19,374 nucleotides of DNA from positions 1 to 19,374 of the forward strand of contig WREE01000018.1 of the NCBI GenBank assembly GCA_009779515.1, written 5' to 3'. The notes beneath the pieces were generated by a model that was given only the letters and a program-made list of their open reading frames with translations, did not search any database and was not told the DNA's origin. Positions 17,101-19,374 of this stretch are shown here, piece by piece (position 1 is the stretch's first letter; every line of letters begins with the position of its first letter). The position numbers and the translations under genes are program-made. Origin of the DNA: Symbiobacteriaceae bacterium. GTDB taxonomy: Bacteria > Bacillota > JAAYKD01 > WRDA01.

Positions 17101-19374
17101 TAATTACCACCTATGGGGTTAACACGGTGAGCAACAGCCGTCCGGATAAACCCAACCTGCTGCTTACCCAGGTAGGCAACAATGTGGTCAGTGGTAATTA
17201 CATCGATTACGTGGGGACCCTCTACTACGATGCCGACTTAAAATGTATTGTTATCGCTCCGGCGGAAGAAGGAGAATGCATTATCCGGATTACCGATATT
17301 CGCACCAATACCTCCTACGATATTATGTGCACGGTTACCCCGGAAGGGAAAGGCATTAACGTATTTAACAACAACGATATGTTTACCTTCTACAACTCCG
17401 ACCGCACCGATGCCAACGGCATCTTTAACGACCCTTACGATCCCGAAGCCACCATGCAAAAGTGGAGCTTTATGGAGAAGGTCTCCGACTGGAACCCGGA
17501 TACAGCTATCGGTAGTAACGACATCCACCCCCCTTACCTGAACGATTTAGCTCGGGGGGAAGCCGGTGCCCTCTACACCGTCAATACCTTAGCGGTAGCC
17601 ATGACCTTCTACTTCTCCGGTAAGCTGGAGATAAGCTCTACTTACCCCGGCTTTGCCTCACAGGTCATCTCCTCCCCTGGCGGCAACAGTGAGAGCAAAG
17701 CGGTCACCGTGCGCTTTAGACCTCCCGAAGACAGTTCCGCCTCCGCCATCACCCATAGGGTAACCGTTAAGGTGTTGGAGAGTACCGCTTACATCGATAA
17801 ATATATCGAAGAGTATGGCGGCTCCATCATCCCTACCCCTGCCGACGACTTTATGTCACCGCAGCTTTACTGGAGCCAGCGCTTCCCCGGTTTGGCTACC
17901 TTAGCTCCCGGCACCACTGTCCCTCTTACCTTAACTATTATTGATGATACCGGCTTAAGCAGCCTCTTTGCCACTAATTTTGAAGCCGAGGGTATGACCT
18001 TAGAGAAGGTAATGGATAACGTCTGGGTGTTAAAGTGGACCGTTACCAAAAATGGGGTTTATGATTTCCATGTCCAGGATGTCTCCGGCAATATCACATC
18101 CCGCACGGTAAATGTCGGCTGGTTTACCAACGCCGCTACTTTGGAACCCTGGCGTGGGGTGCCGGAAATTTCCGAGGCGAAGATAACCGCTGAGGGTAAA
18201 GATTGGACCACAGGGGATATTTACTCCAGCGCTGCCGAGATTCTCCTTATCGCGGCTACCTCCTCCCCGGGGGCAAAAATTGTCGCCCAGCGTGGACGCT
18301 TTGTTTACGACGAAGAGAGCGACAACATAATTGGCTTTACCTTTGATGCTATGGAACCGGACGACCAACAAAAGCTGCACCTACGCACTAACGGCATCTA
18401 CCGGGTACGGGCTTATTGGGAGAGCGATGCCGACTATTTTAGCGACCGCTATCTGCTCTTTAACGGTATTGACAGTGCCGAGCCTATTCCCGAACTGTAC
18501 TTGGAAGTCGATAGCGAGGGTAACCCCACCTTGGCTTACAAGGTCTACAAAGAGGTTGCCGGTCTCTTCGATATGGGTGAAGTCAACCGCTCGGTGGTAG
18601 CACCGATTACCGAAATACGCATCAACGAGGAAGTTATCTTGGCCGGAGTCAGCGGCACCAACTTCGGGGGAACTTGGCGTCCCCCCGCAGGGCTTTATAA
18701 CGGTGAGTACACCCTCTACGCTAAAGACAGCGCCGGTAACTCGGCAACTTGGCATCTCACTGTGCGGGGCTTACCGCTAATTCTCGGAGACGACTTCTGC
18801 GTTGTGGAAAGCGATTGGACGCAAAAAGGTGGCGAAGGTTGGGTGGCTCTCAACCTGGCAGCCATCACCGGCGGGGCTTACAATCCGGAACTTTTACAGT
18901 CATCTCCCCTTAATCAGCGCTTCTACGGTGGCAATTATCTCTATGCTCTCTTACCGCAAGCCAACTCTTTCACCCTGCAGGATACCGCTGCTATGAATAT
19001 GGCAGAGCTGAACAGTTATCTGGCAGCCCGAGATGCCTTCTTTGCCAAGGTTACCTTTAGCTTGTTGGAGGCACCAGACAGCACGGCAATTACCGGACTG
19101 GCAGCCGGGGACTATATCCTCTACCTGGCTGATGCTAACCCCGTAGCAGCCAGCGGTGAAGTGGTAGCCACCTTGCGGGAGCGTAACGATACCCTGGTTT
19201 CCCGGGAGCTCAACCTACCTTCCGAAGCGATATCTTTTACCCTAACTACCACCGGCACCTTTGTTAATGATGGGACTATTACCGTCGAAGCCGAGGGTGG
19301 CATTGGATCCCTGGATACCTTCCAGTTTGCTCTTTTGCCCTACCAGGGCACAGCCACCACCCCCTTGGAGGATA
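8121..19374 (+). CDS. giant secreted multi-domain surface protein (3' end outside window)
   Basis: A single frame of 3751 codons stays open to the window edge. The signal peptide (1-32) has a KRTLASILRR basic head, a hydrophobic core and cleavage after TLA. Segments judged by eye: an Ig-like stretch around 190-235 (YDYMCVYTVEG); a Calx-beta domain at about 345-450 (VRFDKSAGSAYVTVTRTGD, GVDYATAGGTISL); a Tyr/Asn/Ser-rich region at 520-720; an EF-hand-like loop DRNNDGKI at 1066; alternating hydrophobic strands at about 1390-1795; propeller-like repeats at about 1900-2500 (VDAYGNLQVVWVSYAD, GADGDGNIAAVFVG); a CARDB-like domain at about 2793-2910 (VTNRGTRAAEGVLVQFKL); and Ig-like folds near 3262-3340 and 3520-3550 (YTLYAKDSAGNSAT). 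Cysteines are few, as usual for Gram-positive exoproteins. No anchor (SLH, LPXTG) is seen, but the C-terminus is missing. It is divergent from the LytTR operon, suggesting common control. Adhesin, matrix or S-layer-associated roles are possible; no enzymatic motif was found. Confidence 0.9.
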   Translation, partial: MKRTLASILRRGLSLVLALALVFSSFPSYTLAYLTPKPDALVVIDQEGNETIVDATWEEIYPYGIFAFEKRELEVSQGGESQVIKVYRLGGTTGRAHLDIVYAPAYTEVGEGVQSYDNAAGKNDIIIEVEETLPFAWYQPLGIPPVPREPENPVAILFSWEEEQGVYIYELEEVTGESYSWYIWYDGDWSPIQGADQATLLVAPENHLEAGYDYMCVYTVEGIQYGSNSAWGDLYLAPEADFGEYMHPSDLADLQARNYQQTFAVLPMDDPDEFSAYIFEMVFAEGEWVKEIRISAPDNREHKPDTFGYLQMVGYQGAGIYQDTSAVVIQVVGDAERYETMVGFTAETVRFDKSAGSAYVTVTRTGDTTYPVSFAWRTEDISALAGVDYATAGGTISLYADVSSATLEIPLIENGIYHEEDLRLAVVLDNLLGGGTANLATFSQDTIYIDLYNTVTLLPEERNLATILYDASLVDVSSLVTVDANALVADPPPVTGERVEASAGRSYNPPAELVFVEQYDTVTSRSYTFAAELSFASLRNLSDYNSKYWNDIMAQHVSPGYTPPANSNSFGQFGWWSSGSNTYSGGNPVVFNNLWGLYNQKPMSMTLNIPHVGKRFNYISYSNQFQHRMNYGVKNYGTNYILEPRIEVPVTSSPIVQRMYANNNSKGTTSTWYGQHIPLYGDYGYQMREMDDYWNMYYYTLGSGSIPFTATNSSVMTMSLIASPMKGYKPPKSGNEHMTNNFAEVGLRYLGFNRNSFTNNIALRIYTANDNNAAYTQESDKATITLQEATADLYAQIQPQVTIVEKGGGVTSSGSLYVGSKLQISTAALATYQLYWGVNIAGVYLTQRQGNNDVIVARGSLTGSNNFDVATIELIWDSMVQEDLRGKYTLNIVLERSQHVVVELLPSVPRLTEGPNANGINIDERRIPDAFQMFKDSNSNIGITIFYSDYRSLNSNVGASQEAVSFELKARSALLPIEMPTGYNGSNTAFAITDSKFTNIQSINFNLSPEDIILYSGKAYKGNETITIMRDHMNQTAMAFRYYHKDYLTAQSVMVPLISDIALYLDRNNDGKISGSYRQEDNLFHLDGEGLLGDLRLEYLTFASYEETIFAPKLITQDQENNPVAEPYYANHMIALDYTITPRCLVLPADAKESDRAQANPVFTTSANNVNSLSKMTREQKGYRYVEASPISITSKEGVVTSKSYSSDSILMYGAEASAPQALFFSAGGDISPVGREQGSSTNPNPYTWPYVWRPDFKGSLLFPFEHPEPVAIENSLAGSNIPIAQFTRGTDGVYNYERTGNPSEWAKINGYLGSLSGVDTFALTIAQQPYQRDEETLVPQGELAAPPMPESSLLAGIALFPNADYLLVTNSPEEKPEKTADSSGGDHDEFGIDMGVKLPNIEIGLSDYITIILDGYDIGFAIGLPLGGFEKAEPDDSNPPGSSGSQPSKVKSKNPVTANKENGEKFKNFITGSWGKLTKDDAYNKAKQEKASPSGKDANGNPAIDKGKMSSSTIQVSFSLRLAFMFSYNPLDNGYYFSKFAISVAVSFEFKYTYRLSVCPIVFVYIKVGVGLTLSTGLQVVREVVEGTSPVNLSTITLNSTFTLQGEQAVGKLNDYLEFTPGYKAYNVYFSGKMLIQMKQGTGNFEAFGYIASSNMDKPVTIILKQQKGYTIEGDPFDLRLVALENTAVAKIVPIVKADSDTYWSGMKLAPSALIEVGAGLGIDMLKIEIFAQLAIECAMTFGAYNIQEKAYDPFTFDSFAMKLGIGVRVVLLFFTIEKEAIQYLLNYERGRSGGDNQPWMHGYSALGGAFAKMYPLPGQNNQGRSLPSDPYQYATYSSAGSNSFIKLPNSTADTQRINSLDSQGLARAYDTYNTPFQISGFNASGDAFTLVEGLVTGYDYQVVTIGDKHYLLYHLSRPGSSGQTLDSTMLVLSEIVVADENNNYGLRHPTDPASSTEYMVVDSGSIRGDLDFNGWVDAYGNLQVVWVSYADDATALAATFTPTPDEVSTSIAVTAASGTLVYQVSPNQVQDVKIGDTVFGTTHAFTDGAYEVVAGSWFTIYELDSNQWVVAYTSYQIQAEDIGTLPTEPPSDPPDDNLGRQASLLSGERALSPRTPLEQLQDAAGNTVIKAASWHPATPGAFTPAELIAPRESNQTRFSPHTRGEVLLHFTAVPYPEPELAAAVATYEGYLKRLYQVEHLPNDDPYFDDSNIPFLKAYYETMKRVYGKSNILNISARGDDNQWYNLAVELSSDPLINRTVENSALTMIDGTLYLAYTTSEENYVAGDLQYTKRFILRSVTIDPTQSNAAEMITLGAPYQLRQLVCFEDGNKNYLEGEYSAGSLEPYTDPYFADLKFLTGKLGALDGTPEDFSPLANARAVTQEVAVETFLLFEMNGNTYVIPERDLLSITGIYPQPEAGKTSGRIIPFFTMEKYLSLTDDGNTTEVEATHSGYAGVTIGADGDGNIAAVFVGTVPNTTNNAIYISHYYTETVSTPGGGEETVAAWTPAKMLAMNQMQVYEDALSHSWSEEETKGEYLKGITADTATSNAYQFTFTNLQFALIAPDEEGSRSLSRALEADNSSWEEGELSFTSAESLGNPSSHRNLGGTSQALVLTEGALTQLYHQSYPAPDLAGGNYTAVMPAAAGEVGFYAIAFGQGAHLLGNPYIHIDNSQLTGGAFVSASLGFTNIGTTRIRGSEANPATVTLYHASPSGEEELAQWWVYDSINPGQEFIISGATVELRQNVAPGDFFYFVVKEDATYVQDAATLYSYVTSDANDPNFGLGRYLVQDLPDLALERVQIASVGVDPASGQTILDADFYVTNRGTRAAEGVLVQFKLQTGEDQEGNPTYKPLDLTDAKFTINSQEPIATLFRAPSTAIELQNGILRLHGTDNHDRIDPQFGRHITGTFYANVGDYIIDRVSQDEALIIEMELFYDGDNPTVSGGIWSVASHNELTSINNSHRALLRHQTYFTAASNIAVPLGTPLMLPLRLITTYGVNTVSNSRPDKPNLLLTQVGNNVVSGNYIDYVGTLYYDADLKCIVIAPAEEGECIIRITDIRTNTSYDIMCTVTPEGKGINVFNNNDMFTFYNSDRTDANGIFNDPYDPEATMQKWSFMEKVSDWNPDTAIGSNDIHPPYLNDLARGEAGALYTVNTLAVAMTFYFSGKLEISSTYPGFASQVISSPGGNSESKAVTVRFRPPEDSSASAITHRVTVKVLESTAYIDKYIEEYGGSIIPTPADDFMSPQLYWSQRFPGLATLAPGTTVPLTLTIIDDTGLSSLFATNFEAEGMTLEKVMDNVWVLKWTVTKNGVYDFHVQDVSGNITSRTVNVGWFTNAATLEPWRGVPEISEAKITAEGKDWTTGDIYSSAAEILLIAATSSPGAKIVAQRGRFVYDEESDNIIGFTFDAMEPDDQQKLHLRTNGIYRVRAYWESDADYFSDRYLLFNGIDSAEPIPELYLEVDSEGNPTLAYKVYKEVAGLFDMGEVNRSVVAPITEIRINEEVILAGVSGTNFGGTWRPPAGLYNGEYTLYAKDSAGNSATWHLTVRGLPLILGDDFCVVESDWTQKGGEGWVALNLAAITGGAYNPELLQSSPLNQRFYGGNYLYALLPQANSFTLQDTAAMNMAELNSYLAARDAFFAKVTFSLLEAPDSTAITGLAAGDYILYLADANPVAASGEVVATLRERNDTLVSRELNLPSEAISFTLTTTGTFVNDGTITVEAEGGIGSLDTFQFALLPYQGTATTPLED
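9165..9420 (+). other. Calx-beta domain within the giant protein
   Basis: Residues about 349-433 show the Calx-beta pattern: an opening strand with alternating Val/Thr, the SALAGVDYATAGGTISLY turn, then strands TLEIPLIENGIYHEE and LRLAVVLDN. Calx-beta domains bind Ca2+ in many adhesins and exchangers. The family match is by motif only. Confidence 0.75.
11316..11351 (+). other. EF-hand/dockerin-like calcium loop in the giant protein
   Basis: The codons read DRNNDGKISGSY, with D, N, D, G and I at loop positions 1, 3, 5, 6 and 8 (residues 1066-1077). Position 12 is Tyr instead of the usual Asp or Glu, so metal binding is uncertain. The preceding IALYL strand and the Asp/Glu-rich tail are typical of such loops in bacterial surface proteins. 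Confidence 0.45.

Noticed and set aside
8220..19303. Many short frames on the minus strand and in the plus +1 frame across the giant gene
   Set aside because: They are shadows of one continuous coding frame and none has a domain, signal peptide or good SD that I could recognise.

Overview
The window looks like chromosomal DNA of a Gram-positive bacterium of the Firmicutes (probably a Clostridia-type lineage). The reasons are strong AGGAGG-type ribosome binding sites, sigma-A-like promoter elements, a bacterial IleS with a C-terminal zinc finger, a LytTR response regulator paired with an AgrC-like kinase, and secreted proteins with classical signal peptides and no outer-membrane genes. The exact taxon cannot be read from the sequence. 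No tRNA, rRNA, CRISPR array or transposase was seen.

Layout. (1) 1-2834, plus strand: isoleucyl-tRNA synthetase (ileS). A good SD and GTG start at 42 open the expected conserved N-terminus, but an in-frame TGA at 126-128 interrupts it; the uninterrupted frame begins at GTG 135. (2) 2835-2875: short convergent junction without a recognisable terminator. (3) 7856-2876, minus strand: a tight three-gene operon read right to left. It encodes a LytTR-type response regulator, a 769-aa secreted and probably membrane-anchored surface protein with a Thr/Pro/Ala-rich stalk, and a 7TMR-DISM/AgrC-like sensor histidine kinase. The first two genes overlap by ATGA and the last two are 5 bp apart. (4) 7857-8120: divergent control region with a strong extended -10 promoter for the operon, a plausible promoter for the rightward gene, a small inverted repeat just downstream of it, and a 7-bp hairpin before the SD. 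(5) 8121 to the right edge, plus strand: one enormous open frame, at least 3751 codons and without a stop in the window. It encodes a secreted multi-domain protein with a Calx-beta domain, Ig-like and CARDB-like segments, propeller-like repeats, Ca-loop-like motifs and a region of alternating amphipathic strands.

How it may work together (inference): the two-component system is co-translated with a surface protein and sits back to back with a giant extracellular protein. This suggests a surface-sensing module in which the kinase, perhaps with the cell-wall-spanning protein as co-sensor or ligand, controls expression of the giant exoprotein and/or its own operon. No part of this is proven by sequence alone. 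The ileS gene is an unrelated housekeeping neighbour whose interrupted start is the other point to check.
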